Virus record (IMG/VR): IMGVR_UViG_3300035071_000151
Span: 1-51,993 of that record
Strand: one strand, 5' to 3'
Length of the DNA: 51,993 nucleotides
DNA from: a virus
Numbering within the stretch: position 1 is the first letter of the stretch; every line of letters starts with the position of its first letter. Below, piece after piece: positions 8,181-13,942 of the stretch. The position numbers and the translations under genes are program-made. The notes beneath the pieces are model-generated. The model worked only from the letters and a program-made list of their open reading frames with translations, did no database searches and was not told where the DNA came from.

Positions 8181-8492
8181 TTAGTTGGAGGGGCGGATCG
8201 CCGGGGCGTTGGCGGGGTCGGTGGCGTAATCGATCAGATCGAGCATCAACATGCGGCGCTCGTTGTTCAGCCGCCCGGGGGCCTGATCGGAAATCTGGAA
8301 CGACGCCAACAGGCAGAGCTGATGGGTGAATTCGGCCATGTCGCCCTCGTCGATCGCGTCGCGCGCCGCCGTCTCGCAGCGCCCGAAAAACTCGCAGGTT
8401 TCCAGCGCCGCGCGGGCGCTGTCGATCCGCGTGACGCGCTGGCCGGGATTTAGGCGGGGGATTTTCGGGAAGGGGATGATTTGGCCGTTCAT
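8181..8492 (-). CDS. Hypothetical protein
   Basis: 103 residues of unknown function, soluble and helical, with two cysteines in ETCEFFGRCETAARDAI. The start at ATG 8492 has GGGGAG eight bases upstream; an upstream TTG would also be open. It lies between a tiny membrane gene and the ParB-like gene. Confidence 0.65.
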   Translation of the reverse strand: MNGQIIPFPKIPRLNPGQRVTRIDSARAALETCEFFGRCETAARDAIDEGDMAEFTHQLCLLASFQISDQAPGRLNNERRMLMLDLIDYATDPANAPAIRPSN

Positions 8493-8497
8493 GGCCG

Positions 8498-8578
8498 TCA
8501 CTCCCCCCAAATCGCGAAGCCGGCCGCCATGAAGGCGCAGAAGAGGAAAAGCGGGATCACGGGAATTAGATTTTGCAT
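8498..8578 (-). CDS. Tiny 26-residue membrane protein
   Basis: Not recognised in any family. The frame reads MQNLIPVIPLFLFCAFMAAG and six more residues, i.e. one hydrophobic helix. It is supported by a GAGG five to six bases before the ATG, by overlap of its ribosome-binding site with the end of the previous gene, and by a gap of only five bases to the next gene. Leaving it out would create the largest gap in this part of an otherwise seamless operon. Confidence 0.5.
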   Translation of the reverse strand: MQNLIPVIPLFLFCAFMAAGFAIWGE

Positions 8579-8585
8579 CTTGGCC

Positions 8586-8771
8586 TCACGCCGCGAGTTT
8601 GAGTTGATGAACGTGCTTGGCGACGCGCCAAGCGATCTTCATGGCCTCCGACCATGACACCGGGCGGTCGAGCGCCTTGCGCTGCCGGTATTCGCGCCGC
8701 GCGCGGAGCATGATCGCGCGGCGGTCGTAGCGGGCTGGGCGCGAGGCGGGTTTTCGCCGCGTGGCGCTCAT
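8586..8771 (-). CDS. Small basic phage protein
   Basis: 61 residues, strongly basic. RRKPASRPARYDRR is followed by a helical region ending SWSEAMKIAWRVAKHVHQ. Short proteins of this form (a basic stretch, then a 'SxxEAxxxAWxxAK' helix) are frequent in alphaproteobacterial phages; the function is unknown and nucleic-acid binding is plausible. It starts with an ATGA overlap at 8771. Confidence 0.6.
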   Translation of the reverse strand: MSATRRKPASRPARYDRRAIMLRARREYRQRKALDRPVSWSEAMKIAWRVAKHVHQLKLAA

Positions 8772-9286
8772 GGCCTGTCTTCCCGGTCGCGACGCGCCGC
8801 ATATGCGTCCCTGGCGCGGCGGACGCAGCGGCGATTGAGCGCGCGCACATATTCGGCGTCGTCGAAATCCCATTGGGATTTTTGGCGCAGGATGTCGGCT
8901 CCGACCGCGAAGGCTCGGGCGATGAACACGCCGAACAGCCCGACGGCGGCGGCGACCAGCACGGCCGCGACCGTGACCCAAACCACGTCGTAATCGGGCT
9001 GGATGATCGCCGCGGCAAGCGAGGCGTTGTGCGCCGCCGCCGGGGTCGCGGCGGCGAGTGGCGGAAGCGCGGCGAGGGCGAGGCGGCGCTCGCTGGCGGC
9101 GCGCAGGATCGCGTCGCGGCCGAGCCGCGCCACGTCGCCCGCGGGAAAGCGCAGCCGATGCAGCGCGAGAAGGGCCGAGGCCTCGCCCTGGCAAAGCGCG
9201 GGGTCGGGGAGCAGCGCCGCCATCAAGGTAATTTGCGCGGCGTCGTCGGGGGAATGTTGGGGGTTGGGGAATGAGGCGGGAGGCAT
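8768..9286 (-). CDS. Predicted single-span membrane protein, first gene of the leftward operon
   Basis: 172 residues. The N-terminal hundred residues are Ala/Leu-rich helices with no recognised domain. A clear membrane segment lies at about 103-128 (VTVAAVLVAAAVGLFGVF), followed by a basic cytoplasmic-type tail with RRCVRRARDAYAARRDR. As the first gene after the leftward promoter it would be expressed early. A membrane location suggests interaction with the host envelope or replication machinery, but this is inference. Confidence 0.6.
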   Translation of the reverse strand: MPPASFPNPQHSPDDAAQITLMAALLPDPALCQGEASALLALHRLRFPAGDVARLGRDAILRAASERRLALAALPPLAAATPAAAHNASLAAAIIQPDYDVVWVTVAAVLVAAAVGLFGVFIARAFAVGADILRQKSQWDFDDAEYVRALNRRCVRRARDAYAARRDREDRP

Positions 9287-9317
9287 GGCGCGGTCTCGTC
9301 GGGTGGGTGACGAGACT

Positions 9318-9346
9318 ATGAAAGCATGGCTTTCATTTCAGCGCAA
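9318..9346 (-). promoter_or_regulatory. Candidate leftward early promoter (PL)
   Basis: On the minus strand TTGCGC (9346-9341) is followed after exactly 17 bases by TTTCAT (9323-9318). The predicted start is near 9311, leaving about 25 bases of leader before the ATG at 9286. The same spacing and nearly the same hexamers occur at the cro promoter. The -10 and spacer are covered by an operator palindrome. Confidence 0.5.
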
Positions 9347-9368
9347 GCGAAAAGAAAGACACACTTTC
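9320..9368. promoter_or_regulatory. Left operator region: two 15-bp palindromes
   Basis: GAAAGCATGGCTTTC at 9320-9334 and GAAAGACACACTTTC at 9354-9368 both fit GAAAG-N5-CTTTC. The first covers the -10 and spacer of the leftward promoter. The same palindrome recurs beside cI and cro, so these are the likely binding sites of the CI and/or Cro proteins. Centre-to-centre distance is 34 bp. Confidence 0.7.
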
Positions 9369-9602
9369 ATTCCGCGAACGCCCCGCGCGGACGGCCGCGC
9401 CGGCATGGCGAATGGAGGATCGGATGCGAGAGGAAGTGACTATTCTGCGCGGCAAGGAATGGCGCAATTTTTACGCCGATGTCGTGGTTCGCTGCGACGG
9501 CTCCGTTCCGCATGGGCCGCATCGGCGGTCGCCATCCTCTTCGCCAAGCGATAGGGCGAGGCGGGCGGCGACCAGGAGGATCCATTGCGTGGCGCGAATC
9601 CC
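9369..9602. other. Intergenic stretch between the left operator and the moron gene
   Basis: No convincing gene. A rightward frame opens at ATG 9424 with a GGAGG five bases upstream (MREEVTILRGKEWRNFYADV...), but it turns into Arg/Ser-rich low-complexity sequence and then runs antisense to the membrane protein at 9603-10007. I treat it as unproven. Confidence 0.4.
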
Positions 9603-10007
9603 TTATTTGCCGCGTAGTTTGGCCAATAAGCGATTGCCGATGAGATCGGAATCATTTCTAGGCGCGCTCGGCTCATTTATGTCGAGAACAGGGCGAGCGA
9701 CTTCACGCCTTGAAACGCGGGCGTTCCTAACGGTTAGATCGCCATGTGAAATTATCGCGAGAGCGGCTGAAATACATGCTAGCGCGATCGGCCTTGTATA
9801 GAGGACGGTCGCATAAGCGGATGTCCCCATGCCAATCATGCCGTCCTTTGCGGATGTAAGTTGCCACTGTAATTCGGCGTAAACAAACGAGATCACAGCT
9901 AAGGTTAAAAATACCACGGAGAAAACTCGAGACACTTTCCAGCCACTTGGCGTTATCTCAAATTCTTCCGTTTCCCATTCTGAATGCCGTTCGTTGCCAG
10001 TTGTCAT
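9603..10007 (-). CDS. Two-helix membrane protein moron next to cI
   Basis: 134 residues, not recognised. An acidic N terminus (SEWETEEFEITPSGW) leads into a hydrophobic helix at about 29-45 (VFSVVFLTLAVISFVYAE) and a second at about 68-88 (ALACISAALAIIS), then a polar tail. AAGGGA lies seven bases before the ATG. Base composition is visibly more AT-rich than the flanking genes, and it lies in the slot downstream of a repressor where lysogeny-expressed genes such as superinfection-exclusion proteins are often found. That role is inference from position and membrane topology only. Confidence 0.65.
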   Translation of the reverse strand: MTTGNERHSEWETEEFEITPSGWKVSRVFSVVFLTLAVISFVYAELQWQLTSAKDGMIGMGTSAYATVLYTRPIALACISAALAIISHGDLTVRNARVSRREVARPVLDINEPSAPRNDSDLIGNRLLAKLRGK

Positions 10008-10061
10008 CTAATATCCCTTATTTATGCGTTGCGCGTTGGTCAGCAGACAGCAGCAAACATT

Positions 10062-10838
10062 CTACACGCCAAATAGTTCCTTCATCGTAAGAACATGATG
10101 CATGCGATATACGAATGCCTTTTTGTATTTTACCTCCCCGGCGGGATTATATTGTTGAGCGAATATCCACTCATCATTGGCGCGGATGAAGGTCTTTATA
10201 TATCCTTCGATAGGTTTGCCTTCGCCATGCTTCAGCTGAATGATGACGCTGTCGCCGCGAAGGCAGGGACGCCCCGGATGAACGAAGCATAGATCGCCTG
10301 GTTTATGAAGGGGAAGCATCGATTCGCCCTCCACATAAATGGCGTAGGCTTGATCTATTCCTGACAACGCGGGCGGCCGAAGCACGTAGTCTATCACGTC
10401 ATTTCCTATAATGAACCCATTGGCGATGGCGCCGCAGGCCGTTCCCACGACGGGAAGGTCGCGCCGAAGATGCGTCTCGCCGAGCCCGACCTTCGCGGGG
10501 CGAATCTCGCCCGCGATGGCCTTCGCTCCCGTCTTGGTCTCCACTTCGGGCGGCGCGGGTAGGTATGCGACGCGAGGATGATCCCGGGCCACGACCTCTA
10601 TCGCTATTCGCTCGGGCGCGGGGCCTTCCGCCCTGACGATCCATTCGACCTTGGCCCTCGCGAGTTCGGCGAGCGCGACAAGCCATTCGCGGCTGATCGG
10701 TTCGCCGCGCTCCCAATTGCCAACCGCGCCGCGCGTGACCCCGAGCGCGTCGGCCAGTTCCTGCTGCGAGCGAAAACCAAGGATTTCCTTGCGGATGAAG
10801 CGGATTCGTTCGGCCATGGTGTTCATGGGCGCCATCAT
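10062..10838 (-). CDS. CI-type repressor, XRE HTH plus S24 self-cleavage domain
   Basis: Master lysogeny repressor. A DNA-binding helix-turn-helix occupies about residues 8-60 (SQQELADALGVTRGAVGNWERG). The C-terminal LexA/S24 domain has the nucleophile Ser173 in VEGESMLPL and the general base Lys215 in GYIKTF. A likely autocleavage bond is Cys135-Gly136 (VGTACGAI), a Cys-Gly site as in UmuD. RecA-stimulated cleavage after DNA damage would induce the prophage. I chose ATG 10838 (258 residues), with AGGGAG nine bases upstream; ATG 10862 is open but lacks a ribosome-binding site. The Shine-Dalgarno itself lies in an operator palindrome, suggesting autoregulation. Confidence 0.92.
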   Translation of the reverse strand: MMAPMNTMAERIRFIRKEILGFRSQQELADALGVTRGAVGNWERGEPISREWLVALAELARAKVEWIVRAEGPAPERIAIEVVARDHPRVAYLPAPPEVETKTGAKAIAGEIRPAKVGLGETHLRRDLPVVGTACGAIANGFIIGNDVIDYVLRPPALSGIDQAYAIYVEGESMLPLHKPGDLCFVHPGRPCLRGDSVIIQLKHGEGKPIEGYIKTFIRANDEWIFAQQYNPAGEVKYKKAFVYRMHHVLTMKELFGV

Positions 10839-10841
10839 GGC

Positions 10842-10926
10842 GAAAGACTCCCTTTCATTCATCGAAAGTTTTTCTTGCGGAAAAAAGAAAGCTGTGCTTT
10901 CATTCCGTAATGAAAGCAGCTCTTGA
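10842..10926. promoter_or_regulatory. Right operator array (three clear to degenerate sites plus one possible)
   Basis: Sites fitting GAAAG-N5-CTTTC: GAAAGACTCCCTTTC at 10842-10856, a degenerate GAAAGTTTTTCTTGC at 10864-10878, and GAAAGCTGTGCTTTC at 10887-10901. A weak fourth half-conserved site GAAAGCAGCTCTTGA lies at 10912-10926. Centres are 22, 23 and 25 bp apart, roughly two helical turns, as in lambdoid OR3-OR2-OR1. The first overlaps the cI ribosome-binding site, the third covers the -10 of the rightward promoter. Confidence 0.7.
10875..10903 (+). promoter_or_regulatory. Candidate rightward early promoter (PR)
   Basis: TTGCGG (10875-10880), a 17-base spacer and TTTCAT (10898-10903). 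Transcription would begin at about 10910, which is the A of the cro start codon, implying a leaderless or nearly leaderless message. The architecture copies the leftward promoter. Confidence 0.45.
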
Positions 10927-11128
10927 GACCGCTAAATCGAAGGTCGGAGGCGCATCGGGACTGGCCCGCGCGCTTGGCGACATTACCCCGCAGGCCGTTT
11001 CGCAGTGGAAACGCGTGCCGTCCGAGCGGGTGATCGATGTCGAGCGCCTTACCGGCGTCTCGCGGCAGGAGCTGCGTCCCGACCTCTATCCGCCCGAGCA
11101 GGGTTCCAACCACCAGGCCGCCGAATGA
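10910..11128 (+). CDS. Cro/YdaS-like regulator
   Basis: 72 residues. A helix-turn-helix spans about residues 8-50: GGASGLARALGDITPQAVSQWKRV, then ERVIDVERLTGVSRQELRPDLYP, the pattern of the Cro/YdaS antitoxin-like family found opposite cI in many prophages. It would bind the shared operators and favour lytic growth by repressing cI. It is divergent from cI with about 70 bp between the starts. There is no Shine-Dalgarno; the start codon lies inside an inverted repeat (GCTTTCATT-ccgt-AATGAAAGC, 10896-10917). Confidence 0.88.
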   Translation: MKAALETAKSKVGGASGLARALGDITPQAVSQWKRVPSERVIDVERLTGVSRQELRPDLYPPEQGSNHQAAE

Positions 11129-11254
11129 CCGGCGCCGCCTCCCCCTTTCGCGCCACTTTTGGCGCAACACCTCTTCGCGCGGATGGGCCGCGCGAGGTTC
11201 GCAGTGAGGTTGCCTCGCTTCGTAGCCCTCCTTGGGCGTTTCCTCCCTTGACTT
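11129..11254 (+). promoter_or_regulatory. Hairpin-rich leader after cro (possible nut/antitermination region)
   Basis: Two perfect hairpins precede the terminator: GCGCCA-cttt-TGGCGC at 11150-11165 and TCGCGCGG-atggg-CCGCGCGA at 11175-11195. The position between cro and a terminator parallels lambda nutR-tR1. No boxA-like element was convincingly identified. Confidence 0.35.
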
Positions 11255-11285
11255 CCCCGCGCGGCGCCCGTCGCGCGGGGCTTTT
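11255..11285 (+). terminator. Intrinsic terminator after cro (tR1-like)
   Basis: CCCCGCGCG (11255-11263), eight-base loop, CGCGCGGGG (11272-11280), then CTTTT and more T-rich sequence. It lies between cro and the next early gene, so the downstream operon needs read-through, antitermination or its own promoter. Confidence 0.7.
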
Positions 11286-11315
11286 CAATTTGTTCCTTTT
11301 TCCGGGATCGACATC

Positions 11316-11567
11316 ATGACCGCCCATCCCGCCCGCGCCGCCGGCTGTTCGGCGGCGGAGATTCGCGTGTTCGAACGGATCGCGCTGGGCGACACCGGCG
11401 GGCATGACGCCGGCCTGCTGGCTGGGCTTGAACTCTCCGGGCTCATTCGCAAGCAGCGCCGCGAAGGCTCGGACAATATCGGCCGCTACCATTGGTTCGA
11501 GCCCGTTCTGACGCCGCGCGCCCGCGCGGGTTACGACGACTATTTGGCGACGCCGCGTTCGGCATAA
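11316..11567 (+). CDS. Hypothetical early protein
   Basis: 83 residues, possibly a small winged-helix protein: SAAEIRVFERIALGD, a helical middle (AGLLAGLELSGLIRKQRREG) and a short beta tail (YHWFEPVLTPRAR). No family recognised. The ATG follows the tR1-like terminator by 30 bases; the ribosome-binding site is weak. Confidence 0.6.
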   Translation: MTAHPARAAGCSAAEIRVFERIALGDTGGHDAGLLAGLELSGLIRKQRREGSDNIGRYHWFEPVLTPRARAGYDDYLATPRSA

Positions 11568-11659
11568 CGAACGCGGCTTCACCCGCGCCGCCTCGGCGCG
11601 CAAATGGTTCGCGCTCGCTCGACACGGCGCGAAACTGGCGGCTTTCCCGAGCCGCCTCA

Positions 11660-11710
11660 GTGAGTGGCGAGTAAGAGTGAGTGATGAGTAAGAGTGAGTG
11701 GCGAGTAAAA
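11660..11710. repeat. Three tandem 17-bp repeats
   Basis: Units GTGAGTGGCGAGTAAGA (11660-11676), GTGAGTGATGAGTAAGA (11677-11693) and GTGAGTGGCGAGTAAAA (11694-11710) lie head to tail in an otherwise gene-free stretch (11568-11825). The copies differ from one another at one to three positions. They sit about 115 bp before the next gene and could be binding sites for a phage regulator or replication protein. Confidence 0.85.
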
Positions 11711-11825
11711 GCGTAACAAGTTGCGTGGCGTTGTTCTGCGTTGGCCGCTCCGTCCAGTCCCGCTGGCGGAGCGGCTAAGTATTTCTTCCCGACGCCCGCA
11801 ATATCCATTGTTGGAGTCATCGGAA

Positions 11826-12209
11826 ATGTCGAAAGTTTTGGACAATGGCGCGAAGCGCCGGACGGTTGACGCGCATCAGTCGCTGGCCGAGCGCGTCGCT
11901 TTTATCGAGCGGTCGTTCGCGCGGCGGCGAAACATCAAGGTCGAATATGCGCGCGAGCCGGTGGCGCGCGCGCTGGGGGTTTCGCAAGGGACGATCGAAC
12001 GGATTCGCGGCAAGCGGCGCAAGACGGTCGATCACGAGATTTACCAGCGCGTGGCGCGGCTGTTCGTCGAATGCGTCAATGAGGAAATCCGCGCGCTCGA
12101 ACATATGCGCGACCTCGCGCGGTTCCGCGGCGAGCCGCCGCACGAAACGCATGTTTGTGAAATCGAGACGCATCTGTCGATCGTTCGAAGATTGTTGGAG
12201 ACGATGTGA
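11826..12209 (+). CDS. Helix-turn-helix early regulator
   Basis: 127 residues. A HTH-like segment is visible at about 45-75 (REPVARALGVSQGTIERIRGKRRK), surrounded by basic helices, then a C-terminal amphipathic helical part (EIRALEHMRDLARF, IVRRLLETM). Probably a DNA-binding protein of the early rightward operon; target unknown. GGAG lies nine bases before the ATG. The neighbouring 17-bp repeats upstream make an autoregulatory link worth testing. Confidence 0.65.
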   Translation: MSKVLDNGAKRRTVDAHQSLAERVAFIERSFARRRNIKVEYAREPVARALGVSQGTIERIRGKRRKTVDHEIYQRVARLFVECVNEEIRALEHMRDLARFRGEPPHETHVCEIETHLSIVRRLLETM

Positions 12210-12490
12210 GCCGCAAGACCGAGGAACTGCTCAAGCAGCGCGCGCGCACGCACGGCGATTTCGCCGATGTGTCGGAGCTTGCGCAGATGTTCAGGGATGT
12301 CGCGCGCGGCTCGAAAAATTGGGCCGCGCTGCCATTTTTCCTGCGCGAGGCGATCGACGGGCTGCTCGGCAAGCTGGCGCGATTGCTGAGCGGCGACTTC
12401 GCTCACGCCGATCATCTCGACGACATGATCGGCTATCTCGCGCTCGCGCGGAAACTGCTTTTTCCGAGAAAGGGACGGAAGAAACCATGA
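12206..12490 (+). CDS. DUF6378-like phage protein
   Basis: 94 residues with the look of the DUF6378 phage family: LLKQRARTHGDF near the start, SKNWAALPFFLREAIDGLLGKLARLLSGD in the middle, then DHLDDMIGYLALARKL. Function unknown; the fold may be all-helical, similar to phage dNTP-pyrophosphatase-like proteins. It starts at GTG 12206, which overlaps the previous stop as GTGA with GGAG upstream. Confidence 0.7.
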   Translation: MSRKTEELLKQRARTHGDFADVSELAQMFRDVARGSKNWAALPFFLREAIDGLLGKLARLLSGDFAHADHLDDMIGYLALARKLLFPRKGRKKP

Positions 12491-12975
12491 CGCTGATTCC
12501 GCGTGACGAGGGCGAGCGCGCTTATGCGCTCGCGCATGAGATGGCGTTAAAACTTTCGACGCGGCGGCAGGCGCGCGCTGCGGAAATTTCTCGCGCGCGG
12601 CATCTGGCCTATGGCGTGTTGCGGCGGCTTTATCCGGCCGTCGCCGCCGCCGACGTGGCGCGGGCGGTCGGCTATGAGGAATGCGAGGTCGACCGCGCCG
12701 CGACGCGCTATGTCGCGATGCGATGCCAGCAGCGCAAGGCGGCGAGCGAGCTGCGCGGCTATTGGCATGATGACGAACTGGAAGCCGCGCTGATGCGCCG
12801 GCTGGACGGCGACGCGCCGCGAGAGATCGAAGCGCGGATCGAGCCGCCGCTCCCGGCGTTTCGGCTGGCGCCGCGCCCCGATGTCACGGCGCAGCGGACC
12901 TTTGGCCGGCGGCGCGTCGTTGTCGAGATTTTCGGCCTGCCGCGCGTGCCGGCGGTTTCGGGGATGCGCGAATGA
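12487..12975 (+). CDS. Putative DNA-binding protein with a DnaA-C-like helix pattern
   Basis: 162 residues. The central part (about 30-75: ISRARHLAYGVLRRLYPAVAAADVARAVGYEE) resembles the domain IV/GcrA-like helix-turn-helix in which a 'RARHLA..VLRR' helix precedes the recognition helices. The C terminus is Pro/Arg-rich. It starts at ATG 12487 in an ATGA overlap. A larger open frame reaching back to 11845 is the wrong frame of the two upstream genes. The assignment to a named family is weak. Confidence 0.55.
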   Translation: MTLIPRDEGERAYALAHEMALKLSTRRQARAAEISRARHLAYGVLRRLYPAVAAADVARAVGYEECEVDRAATRYVAMRCQQRKAASELRGYWHDDELEAALMRRLDGDAPREIEARIEPPLPAFRLAPRPDVTAQRTFGRRRVVVEIFGLPRVPAVSGMRE

Positions 12976-13268
12976 GCAACCGGCTCTCGAAAGCGGCGCG
13001 GCGCAAGTTTAGCGAGGCCATGCGCGCGAATTGGGCCGATCCCGAATGGCGCGAGAAGCGATGCGCGCGTTTGAAGGAAGGAAGCGCGGCGCGATACGCG
13101 CGCGAGGCGGGGCTGGCGGTTCCGCTCGTGGACCGCGAGGTCTATTCGCCCGTGCCGAAATGGGTTCCGCCGGAACTGCGCGACGACTATCGCGACTTCA
13201 CGCGGCTCTATGGCGAGGAAATCGCCGCGCGGGAAGTGCGCGCGATGAAGGCGGAGGCGAGGGCGTGA
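12972..13268 (+). CDS. Small protein with NUMOD-like helix
   Basis: 98 residues, basic. The N-terminal SEAMRANWADPEWREK resembles NUMOD3-type helices (consensus SEAxKxxWxDPExR) that contact DNA in homing endonucleases, but no nuclease domain follows. The second half (VYSPVPKWVPPELRDDYRDF) is of a type seen in other phage early proteins. ATGA overlap with the preceding gene. Confidence 0.6.
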   Translation: MSNRLSKAARRKFSEAMRANWADPEWREKRCARLKEGSAARYAREAGLAVPLVDREVYSPVPKWVPPELRDDYRDFTRLYGEEIAAREVRAMKAEARA

Positions 13269-13942
13269 GCGAGCTAACATTCTATTTTTCCGCCAAAAAA
13301 GCGATCGCCCAAGCGCTGCGCGTCGACGAAGCGAAGGAGATACGTGACAAGGCGATCGCGCTGAAGGCATACGCGCTGCAAGCGAATGACAGCGACCTCA
13401 TCGACAAGGCGACCGAAATCAGATTGCGCGCGGAGCGGCGTTGCGGCGAGCTGTTGCGCGAAATGGCGCAGAATGGCGAACGCCATCCCGGCGGCGGTGA
13501 CCAGAGATCGGAGGCGCGATCCGCAGTTCGAACACTCGCTGATCTCGGCATCTCCAATATGCAGTCCTCACGCTGGAAAAAACTCGCCGATGTCCGCGAG
13601 GAATATTTCGAGCAAAAAATCGAAGAGGCGAAGAAATCCGCGAGACCGGCTCGTCCACGATTTAACAACGCGGATAAGCCGAGGAGAAAAGAAGCCGCGG
13701 TAAAAACGTCGCTTGATGTCGTGAAAGTAAGAGATGGCGCTCCGATCGGCGATCTTCGGTGGTCGATGCTCGATCGGATGATCGTTGAAAATTTGCGCGA
13801 GGCCGCTCTTCTCCGCTCAATTCGTCCACGCGCGCCAGCGGACGCGAATGAGAGAATCCGGGATTTCATGTGCGCGGATGAAATCGACCGCTTGATCGCG
13901 GCGCTCCCGCCGGAATTGCGCGAGGCCTCGGGCCATGGCTGA
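13265..13942 (+). CDS. Stand-alone paralog of the methyltransferase N-terminal module
   Basis: 225 residues from GTG 13265 (GTGA overlap). Residues 1-120 are a close copy of the N terminus of the MT-A70 protein encoded next: RVDEAKEIRDKAIALKAYA against RVDEAKHIRDKAVALQAYA, both followed by EIRLRAERRCGELL / DIRLRAERKAGELL and then DLGI/DLGV...QSSRW. After that it has its own tail (about 150-225) with no methyltransferase motif. It may act as a specificity or assembly partner of the methyltransferase, or as a separate regulator. It overlaps the next gene by 8 bp. Confidence 0.8.
   Translation: MSELTFYFSAKKAIAQALRVDEAKEIRDKAIALKAYALQANDSDLIDKATEIRLRAERRCGELLREMAQNGERHPGGGDQRSEARSAVRTLADLGISNMQSSRWKKLADVREEYFEQKIEEAKKSARPARPRFNNADKPRRKEAAVKTSLDVVKVRDGAPIGDLRWSMLDRMIVENLREAALLRSIRPRAPADANERIRDFMCADEIDRLIAALPPELREASGHG

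Noticed and set aside
9412-9801. Rightward frame with a GGAGG before ATG 9424
   Set aside because: Becomes Arg/Ser-rich and antisense to the membrane moron; at best a short unproven peptide.
11125-11319. Rightward frame overlapping the cro stop (ATGA)
   Set aside because: It would run through the tR1-like hairpin and into the next gene, and its product looks random.
11845-12975. Rightward frame of 376 codons
   Set aside because: Only its last 162 codons (from ATG 12487) look coding; the rest is a shifted reading of two real genes.
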